Shown here: in pieces, positions 7,343 through 13,643 of the stretch
Position numbering within the stretch: the first letter of the stretch is position 1
Layout: the number at the start of each line of letters is the position of its first letter
NCBI GenBank assembly: GCA_026985785.1
Contig: JALSPT010000061.1
Coordinates: 1 to 14,916, forward strand
Direction: 5' to 3'
Source of the DNA: Anaerolineales bacterium
GTDB lineage: Bacteria; Chloroflexota; Anaerolineae; Anaerolineales; DRMV01
DNA: 14,916 nucleotides
Made by a program: the position numbers and the translations under genes
Notes under the pieces: generated by a model
The model's input: the letters and a program-made list of their open reading frames with translations, nothing else
Databases searched by the model: none
What the model was told of the DNA's origin: nothing

Positions 7343-7379
7343 TGGCGGAGGCTGTCCTTCGTGAGGACAGCCTCCGCCT
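7343..7379. repeat. Perfect hairpin 1 of the compound element
   Basis: GGCGGAGGCTGTCCT at 7344-7358 pairs perfectly with AGGACAGCCTCCGCC at 7364-7378, with a five-base loop TCGTG. No U tract follows on either strand, so it is not a simple intrinsic terminator. Confidence 0.9.
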
Positions 7380-7381
7380 TC

Positions 7382-7417
7382 CCCCCTCCCCTCCCTTACT
7401 GAAGGGAGGGGAGGGGG
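7382..7417. repeat. Perfect polypyrimidine/polypurine hairpin 2 of the compound element
   Basis: The left arm 7382-7397 is all pyrimidine and the right arm 7402-7417 is all purine. They are perfectly complementary over 16 bp with the loop ACTG. The runs of G in the right arm (three, four and five G separated by single A) also give some G-quadruplex potential on the plus strand. Confidence 0.9.
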
Positions 7418-7520
7418 AGGCCGCCGTAGGCGGCGGGGGAGGGGTGAGATCCTGAAAAGTGCTTCTACGACATTTGCTTGCACCCGAAGCGCGAGGGCGC
7501 TTTGGCGTTGGAAGGAGAGC

Positions 7521-7772
7521 ATGATGGACGAATGGACTGTGGTGTTGACGACGTACAATCCGGCGCAAGCCGCCATTTTGGAAGGGCTGTTGAAGGCGCA
7601 GGGGGTGGAGGTGCAGGTGCTTCAGGAGCCCGCCGCGCGGGCGCTGGGCCTTTACATGGGGAAAATGGGCGCCATTCGATTGGCCGTTCCCCCGCAGCAG
7701 GCGGAAGAGGCGCGGCACATTGTGAGTGGTTTCTTCCGCGGGGATTTTGAGTCACCTGGAGGTGAAGCATAG
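7521..7772 (+). CDS. Small DUF2007 (putative signal-transducing) protein
   Basis: The 83-residue product matches the DUF2007 pattern. It starts with W-T-V-V-L-T-T-Y-N, then AQAAILEGLLKAQGVEVQVL, a central GLYMGKMGAIRLAVP strand pair, and EEARHIVSGFF. Members are small cytoplasmic proteins of one alpha/beta domain related to ACT/PII-like folds; their role is not established. Two ATG codons are adjacent, at 7521 and 7524. The AAGGAG at 7512-7517 is three bases from the first and six from the second, so the true start may be 7524 (82 residues). The gene stands alone on the plus strand behind a long structured leader. It ends 11 bp from the stop of the convergent LysM-M23 gene, with no clear terminator between. 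Confidence 0.85.
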   Translation: MMDEWTVVLTTYNPAQAAILEGLLKAQGVEVQVLQEPAARALGLYMGKMGAIRLAVPPQQAEEARHIVSGFFRGDFESPGGEA

Positions 7773-7783
7773 GGAGAGAGCAC

Positions 7784-9178
7784 TCACGGGAACCTCTTTT
7801 CCAGCCACTGCAGGGGCTCTACCGGCACGTTTCCGACCCATACCTCCCAGTGCAGATGGGGACCGGTCACCCGCCCGGTGCGCCCCACTTTGCCGATGAG
7901 ATCGCCCGTGTGTACGGTTTGCCCTTGTTTTACCAGGATGGCCGATTGGTGACAGTAGGTGGTGTAAACCCCCCAGCCGTGATCGATGATGGTGACTTTG
8001 CCGTGAATTTCCGTGGTGCCGGTAAACACGACCACGCCGTCGGCGGGGGCGTAAATGGGGGTGCCCACGCGTCCGCAAAAATCTAAGCCCGTGTGGTACC
8101 AGAAGAAGGTGTCATTGTAATTGCGGCGGGTGCCAAAATAAGAAGGATGACACTTGTCCAACGGAGGGGCGACGGGGGCTTTGAAAATGCCTTGCCAATA
8201 GCGGGTAGGTGTCGCCGGCGCGGTGAGCGCCTCGAACCGTTTTTCTTCTTCGGCGTTGAGGTGCGGGTCGAGCAAACTGGCTGGGACGACCAACCGCTCG
8301 GAGGCGTATTGACCGCGAACGACCGGTATGGCTTGCTGGAAGTGAAAAGTTTGCCCACCGGGCAGGGTGATTTCCACCCCGAGGGGATAGAGGCCCGGCT
8401 CGGCAAGCGCGAATACCCCTTGCAGGGCGACGAACTGTCCTGCTTTCAGCGGGAAGAAGTGGAGGGAATGTTTTCCAAACGTGCCGTGGGGAGGCGTTTT
8501 TGAAGGTGCGCTGAGGCGCACCTCGCCAGTGTGTCCTTGTACCCAGGCTTGGGGGGTGATGCTCAATGTCAAAGTGTCGGGCAGGCCCGTGGCGGTGGTT
8601 GGGGCGTGGGTGCCGGGGAGGATGAGCACATCCTCCGGTATGGCCGCCCAGGTGCCGGGCAGGTGATTGGCCAGCACCAGGGCCCATGGCGAAAGCTGCT
8701 GGGACAGCGCGGCTTCGAGCAGGGGACGCCCGTCCGCGAGAAACCGTCGGGGGAAGTCCGTTTTGTGGGCTGCGGCTGCCGGGAGGATGAGGGAGCGACC
8801 GGCGAAGAGCTGGTAGGGGGTGAGCAGGCGGTTCAGGCGCTCCAACGTCTTTTCGGGGACGTTCAGCGCGCGGCTGAGGCCGGTCAGCGAGTCGCCGAGG
8901 GCGACCTCGCGGGTGGTCAGTTCTCCTTGCACCCCTTCTATGCCGGGGATGATCAGTTTTTGCCCGCTCTGCAGGTGGGCGATGTTGGTGATGCCGTTGG
9001 CTTTAGCCAGGGTTTGGAGGTTTACCCCGAAACGGTAGGCAATGGCGGAGAGTGTGTCCCCCGGTTGCACGACGTAGTAAGGCGTTGGTGGTTCGCCTTG
9101 AGCGTGCACGATGGGGGATGGGGCCAATGCGCTGAGCAGCAAAGCCAAAAGCGCAACGAACAGGATCTTAGGTTTCAT
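7784..9178 (-). CDS. Secreted LysM and M23 (LytM/lysostaphin-type) peptidoglycan hydrolase
   Basis: The 464-residue product begins with a clear signal peptide (MKPK, a Leu/Ala-rich core, then IVHA before Gln27). LysM repeat 1 is at about 34-79 (YYVVQPGDTLSAIAYRFGV to KLIIPG). A weaker LysM-like repeat 2 is at about 88-133. A beta-rich middle region follows. The C-terminal M23 metallopeptidase at about 345-455 has the zinc ligands HTGLD (H362, D366) and HLH (H441, H443), plus H410 in YCHQ. It should bind peptidoglycan outside the membrane and cut its cross-bridges, as in cell separation or wall turnover. The frame is open much further upstream, but the ATG at 9178 gives the signal peptide. It overlaps the end of the DUF192 gene by 11 bases without a good ribosome site, which suggests translational coupling. 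Confidence 0.94.
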   Translation of the reverse strand: MKPKILFVALLALLLSALAPSPIVHAQGEPPTPYYVVQPGDTLSAIAYRFGVNLQTLAKANGITNIAHLQSGQKLIIPGIEGVQGELTTREVALGDSLTGLSRALNVPEKTLERLNRLLTPYQLFAGRSLILPAAAAHKTDFPRRFLADGRPLLEAALSQQLSPWALVLANHLPGTWAAIPEDVLILPGTHAPTTATGLPDTLTLSITPQAWVQGHTGEVRLSAPSKTPPHGTFGKHSLHFFPLKAGQFVALQGVFALAEPGLYPLGVEITLPGGQTFHFQQAIPVVRGQYASERLVVPASLLDPHLNAEEEKRFEALTAPATPTRYWQGIFKAPVAPPLDKCHPSYFGTRRNYNDTFFWYHTGLDFCGRVGTPIYAPADGVVVFTGTTEIHGKVTIIDHGWGVYTTYCHQSAILVKQGQTVHTGDLIGKVGRTGRVTGPHLHWEVWVGNVPVEPLQWLEKRFP

Positions 9179-9536
9179 GCCAGGTAATGTGGTCGCCGAG
9201 GTGAAATTCCCGCAAGCGGTTGGGATGGATCTCGAGCAGGTACTGCGCTGGGCGTCGTGGGATGAGGAAATCCACCCACGGACGGGCATAACGGGCGTCA
9301 ACGACCCGCCCTTGGGCGTCCAGCCAGATGGCCGCGATGGGGAACCGCATGAAAAGCATGTGGATGGCCGTGTCGCCTCTCCCCGCTTTTGGCCAGCGGA
9401 AGAGCAAGCCATCGTCTGGCGAGAGGTCACGGCGTCCCATCAGCCCTCGCAGGCGGCAGGCGAACGTCCCGCAGGCTTGGACTATGAGCGGCGCGTCGAG
9501 GGGGTGGGTGTGGTTGGTGATATGCAAACGGGTCAT
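9168..9536 (-). CDS. DUF192 family protein
   Basis: The 122-residue product has the DUF192 hallmarks: an early A-C-G-T-F-A-C-R-LRGLMGR segment, DDGLLFRWP, IHMLFMRFPIAAIWLDAQGRV, and a closing YLLEI...GDHI strand. The family's biochemical role is unsettled, and many members are exported; this one has no signal peptide. The ATG at 9536 lies about 25 bases after the predicted transcription start and has no clear Shine-Dalgarno, so initiation may be leader-poor. It is the first gene of a pair with the M23 peptidase, and the 11-bp overlap points to coordinated expression. The family call is confident but the function is not known. Confidence 0.9.
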   Translation of the reverse strand: MTRLHITNHTHPLDAPLIVQACGTFACRLRGLMGRRDLSPDDGLLFRWPKAGRGDTAIHMLFMRFPIAAIWLDAQGRVVDARYARPWVDFLIPRRPAQYLLEIHPNRLREFHLGDHITWHET

Positions 9537-9567
9537 CAGCGTCGGGAAGTGAAGAGGAGATGGCGCG

Positions 9568-9576
9568 ATTATACCA
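9568..9576 (-). promoter_or_regulatory. Extended -10 promoter of the DUF192-M23 operon
   Basis: The minus strand reads TGG followed by TATAAT, a perfect -10 with an extended TGN element, about 32 bases before the DUF192 ATG. No -35 consensus is found. The bases upstream belong to the terminator of the preceding response-regulator gene. Confidence 0.65.
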
Positions 9577-9581
9577 TTGGC

Positions 9582-9610
9582 AAATAAAAGCAGGCCGCCG
9601 CACGGCCCGC
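9582..9610 (-). terminator. Intrinsic terminator of the second response-regulator gene
   Basis: On the minus strand GCGGGCCG (9610-9603) pairs with CGGCCTGC (9597-9590), 8 bp including one G-U pair with a five-base loop. TTTTATTT follows at once. It lies 37 bp past the stop at 9648. Confidence 0.8.
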
Positions 9611-9647
9611 TTGTGGATGAGGTGGCGAAAGGATGCCTGGTTCGCCT

Positions 9648-10049
9648 TCAGAGGTCCGCGGGGGCAGCGCCATTGGAGGCCTTGGACAACACCTCTTGCA
9701 CGCTGGCGAGCAATTGTTTTGGAGAAAAGGGCTTGGTGATGTAGTCGTCGACCCCCACGATGTAAAGGCCGAGCACGCGGTCGATGCGTTGGGCTTTGGC
9801 CGTCACGATGATGACCGGGATGTCGCGAGTGTGCTCATTCGCCTTTAGGCGTTGGTAGACTTCCCATCCGTCCATTTCCGGCATCATCAAGTCCAGCAGG
9901 ATAAGGTCTACTTGCTCCTCTTGCAGGCGTTCGAGGGCTTCGGGGCCGCTTTCTGCCCCTACAACCTCGTAGCCGGCCCGCGAGAGGATTAAATGGATAA
10001 GTTCGATCATTTCCGGTTCGTCTTCAATACAGAGAATGCGGTGGCTCAT
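9648..10049 (-). CDS. Receiver-only response regulator
   Basis: The 133-residue product is one CheY-like receiver. It has an acidic pair in IEDEPEM (E9, D10), the phospho-acceptor D53 in LLDLMMPEMDGW, T83 in IVTAK and K106 in ITKPFSP. A short low-complexity tail ends the chain. The frame continues upstream to 10145, but that part would be inside tRNA-His. The ATG at 10049 has GGGGAGA about five bases upstream and begins exactly at the domain (MSHRILCIEDEP). No kinase or DNA-binding domain accompanies it. It follows tRNA-His on the same strand and is closed by its own terminator at 9582-9610. It resembles the other receiver at 1541-1918 in size but is clearly a different paralogue. Confidence 0.93.
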   Translation of the reverse strand: MSHRILCIEDEPEMIELIHLILSRAGYEVVGAESGPEALERLQEEQVDLILLDLMMPEMDGWEVYQRLKANEHTRDIPVIIVTAKAQRIDRVLGLYIVGVDDYITKPFSPKQLLASVQEVLSKASNGAAPADL

Positions 10050-10075
10050 CTTGTCTCCCCTACCAGAAGGAAAGT

Positions 10076-10100
10076 GCCCCGGCTCGGTTGGGGCCGGGGC
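10076..10100 (-). terminator. Hairpin between tRNA-His and the response-regulator gene
   Basis: GCCCCGGC at 10076-10083 and GCCGGGGC at 10093-10100 form a perfect 8-bp stem with a nine-base loop. On the minus strand it is followed by ACTTTCCTT, a poor T tract. It may end some tRNA-His transcripts while others run on into the regulator gene. Confidence 0.5.
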
Positions 10101-10115
10101 GCGGGCATGGACGAG

Positions 10116-10188
10116 GGTGGCTGATGGGACTTGAACCCACAACATCCTGATCCACAGTCAGGTGCTCTGCCATTGAGCTACAGCCACC
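10116..10188 (-). tRNA. tRNA-His (anticodon GUG)
   Basis: The minus strand folds as a cloverleaf. The acceptor is GTGGCTG/CAGCCAC with the extra G-1 opposite discriminator C, the hallmark of tRNA-His. The anticodon stem CCTGA/TCAGG surrounds CTGTGGA (anticodon GTG). The T-stem GTGGG/CCCAT surrounds TTCAAGT. No CCA is encoded. Length is 73 nt including G-1. Confidence 0.97.
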
Positions 10189-10203
10189 ATACCGAGCGCC
10201 CAA

Positions 10204-10233
10204 ATTTTACCATAATCCATCCAGCGGTGGGAA
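10204..10233 (-). promoter_or_regulatory. Promoter of tRNA-His
   Basis: The minus strand carries TAAAAT (10209-10204) preceded by TGG, an extended -10, and TTCCCA (10233-10228) 18 bp further upstream as a 4-of-6 match to the -35 box. The tRNA 5' end is 16 bases downstream of the -10. Confidence 0.6.
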
Positions 10234-10346
10234 GGTTTCGCGCTCTGGCAGGCATCCTCGAGAAACGGCGAGGTAGCGGCAGGTGTTTGGCTACGGGGCC
10301 AACCATCTGGATGAGGGTTCTGCGCGCCGGCACCTGCCTCAATCTG

Positions 10347-10355
10347 TGTTAGAAT
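10347..10355 (+). promoter_or_regulatory. Extended -10 promoter of slyD
   Basis: TGT followed by TAGAAT gives an extended -10. The -35 position (around 10327) has only a 3-of-6 match. The start would be near 10362, leaving a leader of about 93 nt with no evident structure. The stretch 10189-10454 otherwise holds only this and the divergent tRNA-His promoter. Confidence 0.55.
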
Positions 10356-10454
10356 GAGAGTGTATCCCAATCTGCCGGCTTTGAGCGCTGCCCATTCGGT
10401 CGCCAACCGTGGGGAACGAGCAAGGCAAGGCGTTTATTTCGAAAGGAGAAAGTC

Positions 10455-10937
10455 ATGAGTGAGGAAAAGCGAGTCGTTGGCGACAACGATGTGGTCAGCC
10501 TCGAATACACCCTGACGGTGGACGGCGAAATTATCGACTCCTCCGAGGGCCATGGGCCGATCGAATATATCCAGGGGCAGGGACACATCATTCCTGGGCT
10601 GGAGAAGGCCGTTGCGGGAATGGCTGTGGGCGAGAGCAAAGAGGTGGCCATTTCGCCTGCTGAAGGATACGGCGAAGAAGACCCCAATGCATTCGTCGAG
10701 GTCCCGAAGAGCGAATTTCCTCCCAACATCCCCCTTGAAGTGGGCACACCATTGCAATTGCGCGACGCGCAGGGGCAGGTTTTCGATGCCTATATTGCCG
10801 AAGTGAAGGAAAACAGCGCCGTGCTCAACTTCAACCACCCTCTGGCAGGCAAAACGCTGAATTTCAGCGTCAAGGTGGTAGGTATCCGTGAGGCGACGCC
10901 CGAAGAAATCGCCCACGGGCACGTGCATCATCACTGA
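10455..10937 (+). CDS. slyD: SlyD-type FKBP peptidyl-prolyl cis-trans isomerase
   Basis: The 160-residue cytoplasmic protein follows E. coli SlyD along its length. A first FKBP part is at about 8-68 (VVSLEYTLTVDGEIIDSS, GPIEYIQGQGHIIPGLEKAV). The inserted chaperone flap is at about 72-122. The FKBP strand LNFSVKVVGIREATPEEIAH closes the domain, followed by a short His tail, HGHVHHH. Such proteins speed proline isomerisation in folding chains, and the longer His/Cys tails of enterobacterial SlyD bind nickel. Here the tail is very short and lacks Cys, so metal binding could be weak. The ATG at 10455 has AAAGGAGA five bases upstream. It is a one-gene unit with its own promoter and terminator, between divergent tRNA-His and the convergent ftsZ operon. 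Confidence 0.93.
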   Translation: MSEEKRVVGDNDVVSLEYTLTVDGEIIDSSEGHGPIEYIQGQGHIIPGLEKAVAGMAVGESKEVAISPAEGYGEEDPNAFVEVPKSEFPPNIPLEVGTPLQLRDAQGQVFDAYIAEVKENSAVLNFNHPLAGKTLNFSVKVVGIREATPEEIAHGHVHHH

Positions 10938-10958
10938 GAATGGCTCTCCGTGAGAAAG

Positions 10959-10986
10959 CAGCGCCCTCCTTGGCGGGAGGGCGCTG
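10959..10986. terminator. Hairpin terminator between convergent slyD and the ftsZ operon
   Basis: CAGCGCCCTCC at 10959-10969 pairs with GGAGGGCGCTG at 10976-10986, 11 bp with a six-base loop. Short T runs follow on both strands (TGCTTTGGG rightwards, CTTTCTC leftwards), which fits a bidirectional terminator for slyD and the 75-residue gene ending at 11005. Confidence 0.7.
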
Positions 10987-11004
10987 GTGCTTTGGGCCTG
11001 CATT

Positions 11005-11232
11005 TCAGCGGGAGAGGGTGATTTTGAGAATTTGGCCGCCGGGCGTCACGGTGACGCGCACGCGCTGCGTGATGGGGTGGCCATCGGCGGTGGTTGCCCG
11101 GATGCGGTAGATCAGGCGCACGGTGTGCCCTTCGCCGCGCCGGACGGTGGGTTTGCTTTGTTTGACAGCGGGGTATTGGCGGGCAACCGTGCGGGTGATG
11201 GCGTTGATCGTTTCGGGGGGAAGTAGAGGCAT
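11005..11232 (-). CDS. Small protein of unknown function, 75 residues, downstream of ftsZ
   Basis: I do not recognise a named family. The chain is short, basic and soluble. A helical start (PETINAITRTVARQYPAVKQ) leads into a run of predicted beta strands (HTVRLIYRIRATTADGHP, ITQRVRVTVTPGGQILKI). This is a helix-plus-sheet layout that loosely recalls PepSY or cystatin-like small domains; I would not assign it. The ATG at 11232 has AGAGG five bases upstream. It begins 16 bp after the ftsZ stop on the same strand and ends just before a terminator, so it is the last gene of the ftsZ operon. A role in division or wall synthesis is an inference from position only. Confidence 0.7.
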   Translation of the reverse strand: MPLLPPETINAITRTVARQYPAVKQSKPTVRRGEGHTVRLIYRIRATTADGHPITQRVRVTVTPGGQILKITLSR

Positions 11233-11248
11233 TTTGACCTCTTGGGAG

Positions 11249-12349
11249 TTATCCTACTGTGGTGCCTAAACGGCGGCGGAGAAAAGCGGGCATATCCAGA
11301 TTCGTTTTCATGGGTGCGGCAGGCCTGGTGGAAGGACCGACGCGATGATGGGGTGTTGCGAGTTCAGCGGCTGCCGTGACCTGCGATGATGCTACCGGTA
11401 CACCGCCTATGCCGGTGATGAGCAGCATGACCTGAACGCGGTCGGCAAAGTTGGGGTCGCTGTTGAATCCCCATACCACGTCGGCGTTTTCGGGGAGTTG
11501 TTGGTGGAGGGTTTCCATCGCGCCGACGACTTCCCACAGCGCCAGGTCTTCCCCGCCGACGAAGTTGGCCAACACGCCGGTAGCCGTGCCGATGGAAATA
11601 TCGCCCAGCAGGGGGTTGTGCAGAGCCGCGTGGAGTGCTTCTTGCACGCGGTGCTCGCCCTTGCCGGTGCCCAGCGAAATCAATGCCCCGCCGCCGCGGG
11701 CCATCATGCGACGGATGTCGTTGAAATCGCGGTTGATGAGGCCGGTTTGGGTAATGATATCGGTGATGCCCTGGATGGCTCGGCGCAGTACCTCATCGGC
11801 CAGGCGAAAAGCGGCGTCCAGCGTCAGGTTGCGGGGCGCCACGGCCAACAAGCGTTCATTGGGCACGACGACCAGCGTATCGGTATGCGCTCGCAGCGCC
11901 TCCAGGCCGGCGATGGCATTTTTGCTGCGTCGGGTGCCTTCAAAAGCGAAAGGGGTGGTTACTACGGAAACCGTCACTGCCCCTTGGGCGCGTGCGATCT
12001 CGGCAGCCACGGGGATGGCTCCCGTGCCGGTGCCGCCGCCCATCCCTGCGGTAAGGAAAACCATGTCCGCGCCCTCTAAAGCCGCGGCGAGTTCTTCTCG
12101 GCTTTCCTCGGCTGCTTTGTGACCGATTTCGGGGCGTCCACCGGCGCCGCGCCCACCCGTGGTGCGTGGCCCCAACAGCACTTTGCGCGGCGCCGGATTG
12201 GAGCGTAACACCTGGGCGTCTGTGTTGGCGGCGATAAACTCTACACCCTGGACGCCAAACTCGATCATCCGGGCGATGGTGTTGGAGCCGCCGCCGCCCA
12301 GTCCAAGGACTTTGACCACGGTATGGGGGCGTTGCAGATGGGTGCTCAT
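11249..12349 (-). CDS. ftsZ: Cell division GTPase FtsZ
   Basis: The 366-residue product is a full-length FtsZ, the tubulin-like GTPase that forms the division ring. Nucleotide-binding features are GLGGGGSN at 16-23, NTDAQ at 42-46 and the tubulin signature GGGTGTG at 104-110. The T7 synergy loop NRDFND (206-211) keeps both catalytic acids, D208 and D211. A short linker leads to the conserved tail peptide LDMPAFLRRR at 351-360, the usual docking site for membrane anchors. The frame is open 23 codons further, but the ATG at 12349 has GGAGG seven bases upstream. This ATG shares ATGA with the stop of the preceding gene, so translation is coupled. No ftsA, sepF or mur genes are nearby. Several variable positions differ from common FtsZ (for example ISLGTG for MGIGTA), so it could be a second paralogue. 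Confidence 0.96.
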   Translation of the reverse strand: MSTHLQRPHTVVKVLGLGGGGSNTIARMIEFGVQGVEFIAANTDAQVLRSNPAPRKVLLGPRTTGGRGAGGRPEIGHKAAEESREELAAALEGADMVFLTAGMGGGTGTGAIPVAAEIARAQGAVTVSVVTTPFAFEGTRRSKNAIAGLEALRAHTDTLVVVPNERLLAVAPRNLTLDAAFRLADEVLRRAIQGITDIITQTGLINRDFNDIRRMMARGGGALISLGTGKGEHRVQEALHAALHNPLLGDISIGTATGVLANFVGGEDLALWEVVGAMETLHQQLPENADVVWGFNSDPNFADRVQVMLLITGIGGVPVASSQVTAAAELATPHHRVGPSTRPAAPMKTNLDMPAFLRRRLGTTVG

Positions 12350-13632
12350 GCGATGTCCTCCGATTGGCGAGGGGATATACCGGAAGATGCAACATCCATG
12401 CCAGGAAGGGGGATCCATTGGGGAGGCGGTGTGGCTTTTGCGAGCGCCTGGCGCACGGTGGGGGGATAGTCCTCCGGTCGCCCGATTACAGTGAGGTGTG
12501 TGGCCTGCAAAGCCTCCTCAATCCGAAAGCCCACCGTTGCCAGCCCGCTTTGCAGCCACGGGAACACGGCGCTGAGGTATTGCGGCGGCAACCCTTCCGG
12601 GAAAATGGGTAAGAGGACGTAATGGTGAGCGGAAGGTGGGATGCCTTTAGTGGTGGTCGAGGGAGCAGTGGCAGGATGGTGGCTTCCCCACCGGCGAGAC
12701 GCGGCCAGCTTCGTCAAAACCTTGATGATTGGGCGGGGATGCCCCTCTGCATCGAGCCATGCTGTTGGTACCTGGGGGGATCCCGCTGGCGCCGTTAGAA
12801 GCCAGAAAGCACCCCCTATCACGGCCTCGGGTAGGTCGTTTTCCCAAAACCGGCGGGCGATGGCCGTGTTTTTGGCCTCGACGGTTGCATCGGGTTCATG
12901 GCCGTAACGGCTTCCCATCCCCAGCAAGAAGATGGGTGGGACGTGCCCCCATGCCGCGCGGGCCTCTACCGTGTACCAGTCAAAGATGTGGAATCCCCGC
13001 TGGTCTTCGCTATCGGGTGGCGTGTGATACGGTTGCGCCTGAGGCCAGATCTCCGGGCCGCCTCGTCCCCATTCGAGGGGATGGCCTTCGCTCCACGCGT
13101 AAGCGCATAGCCCCACTTGCTTTGTCAGGGTGGCGTCCCGCCGCCGGAGGTCGGTGAGGGCAGCCCGCAAAAAGGCCAGGTCCCAGTAGTCGCCGCCGGG
13201 CGTGAGGGGGGGAAAAAAGGGTTGCAGGCCGGCGTCCTCGGCTGCAACGGCCAGGGGTAGGAAGGCGTCCACAAAGCGGCTGGGGAGGTGGGGCTTCCCC
13301 CAGGTTTTTCCCCAGAAGGCGCGGCGGTTGGGACGGTCGAAAAAGGCGACGTGGCGCACGCCCCAACGCCCATAGGCCTGCAGGATGGGCGATACTTCTT
13401 CACTGGTTGTATCCCACGGGAGGATGAAGTGGACAAAGGGGGTGATGCCGGCGCGCAACAGCCCCCGCAAGAAGGCTTCGGGGATGGCGCGGCTCGCGGT
13501 GCTGCGTACGACCAGCCAGCCAGCGCCTATGCGTTGCAGGATGGGGAGATAGGCCTCGAGATCGGCCTGGCGGTAGTGGCTGGTGGTGGGGCTGTAATAC
13601 AAACCGAAACGGCGGGAAGGGGTTTCCATCAT
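12346..13632 (-). CDS. Glycoside-hydrolase-like TIM-barrel protein, cytoplasmic
   Basis: The 428-residue chain shows the strand pattern of a (beta/alpha)8 barrel as in glycosidases: RRFGLYYSP, GAGWLVVRSTAS, GITPFVHFILPWD, GVRHVAFFDRPNR, GLQPFFPPLTPGGDYWD, QVGLCAYAWSEGHP, PPIFLLGMGSRYG and GGAFWLLTAP. A Pro-rich linker near residue 330 leads to a small C-terminal domain (YVLLPIFPEGLPPQYL onward). Catalytic acids cannot be fixed by eye, and no specific GH family is claimed. There is no signal peptide, which is unusual for a wall or polysaccharide hydrolase. Six codons before the second ATG the frame could start with a TTG at 13638, but GGAG sits six bases before the ATG at 13632, so that start is used. 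Its stop overlaps the ftsZ start in ATGA. Confidence 0.7.
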   Translation of the reverse strand: MMETPSRRFGLYYSPTTSHYRQADLEAYLPILQRIGAGWLVVRSTASRAIPEAFLRGLLRAGITPFVHFILPWDTTSEEVSPILQAYGRWGVRHVAFFDRPNRRAFWGKTWGKPHLPSRFVDAFLPLAVAAEDAGLQPFFPPLTPGGDYWDLAFLRAALTDLRRRDATLTKQVGLCAYAWSEGHPLEWGRGGPEIWPQAQPYHTPPDSEDQRGFHIFDWYTVEARAAWGHVPPIFLLGMGSRYGHEPDATVEAKNTAIARRFWENDLPEAVIGGAFWLLTAPAGSPQVPTAWLDAEGHPRPIIKVLTKLAASRRWGSHHPATAPSTTTKGIPPSAHHYVLLPIFPEGLPPQYLSAVFPWLQSGLATVGFRIEEALQATHLTVIGRPEDYPPTVRQALAKATPPPQWIPLPGMDVASSGISPRQSEDIA

Positions 13633-13643
13633 GGGCAACTCCG

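Larger units (their letters stand above)
7276..7500. repeat. Compound palindromic element, MITE/REP-like, bounded by 15-bp direct repeats
   Basis: From outside inwards: a perfect 15-bp direct repeat GAAGCGCGAGGGCGC at 7276-7290 and 7486-7500; then a 12-bp inverted repeat, CAAATGTTGTAG at 7294-7305 against CTACGACATTTG at 7465-7476, with one mismatch; then an imperfect 17-bp stem at 7326-7342 and 7435-7451 with 15 of 17 paired. Inside these lie three hairpins almost end to end: 7343-7379 (15-bp stem), 7382-7417 (perfect 16-bp pyrimidine/purine stem, loop ACTG) and 7420-7434 (6-bp stem, loop GTA). The whole can fold as a branched cloverleaf. Flanking direct repeats plus terminal inverted repeats suggest a non-autonomous mobile element. 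No ORF is inside. Alternatively it is a structured leader of the DUF2007 mRNA. Confidence 0.7.

Noticed and set aside
7326..7451. CRISPR array or tandem repeat
   Set aside because: The repeats are inverted, of different lengths and not separated by equal spacers.
7753..7764. CACCT-GG-AGGTG palindrome at the end of the DUF2007 gene as a terminator
   Set aside because: The stem is five bp with a two-base loop and no T tract, which is too weak to support.
9179..9430. 84-residue extension before the LysM-M23 signal peptide
   Set aside because: It would bury the signal peptide inside the chain and overlap most of the DUF192 gene.
10050..10145. N-terminal extension of the second response regulator to 10145
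   Set aside because: It overlaps tRNA-His, and the receiver domain starts exactly at the ATG at 10049, which has its own GGGGAGA site.
13633..13638. TTG start for the TIM-barrel gene
   Set aside because: GGAG would touch the TTG with no spacer; the ATG at 13632 has a six-base spacer.
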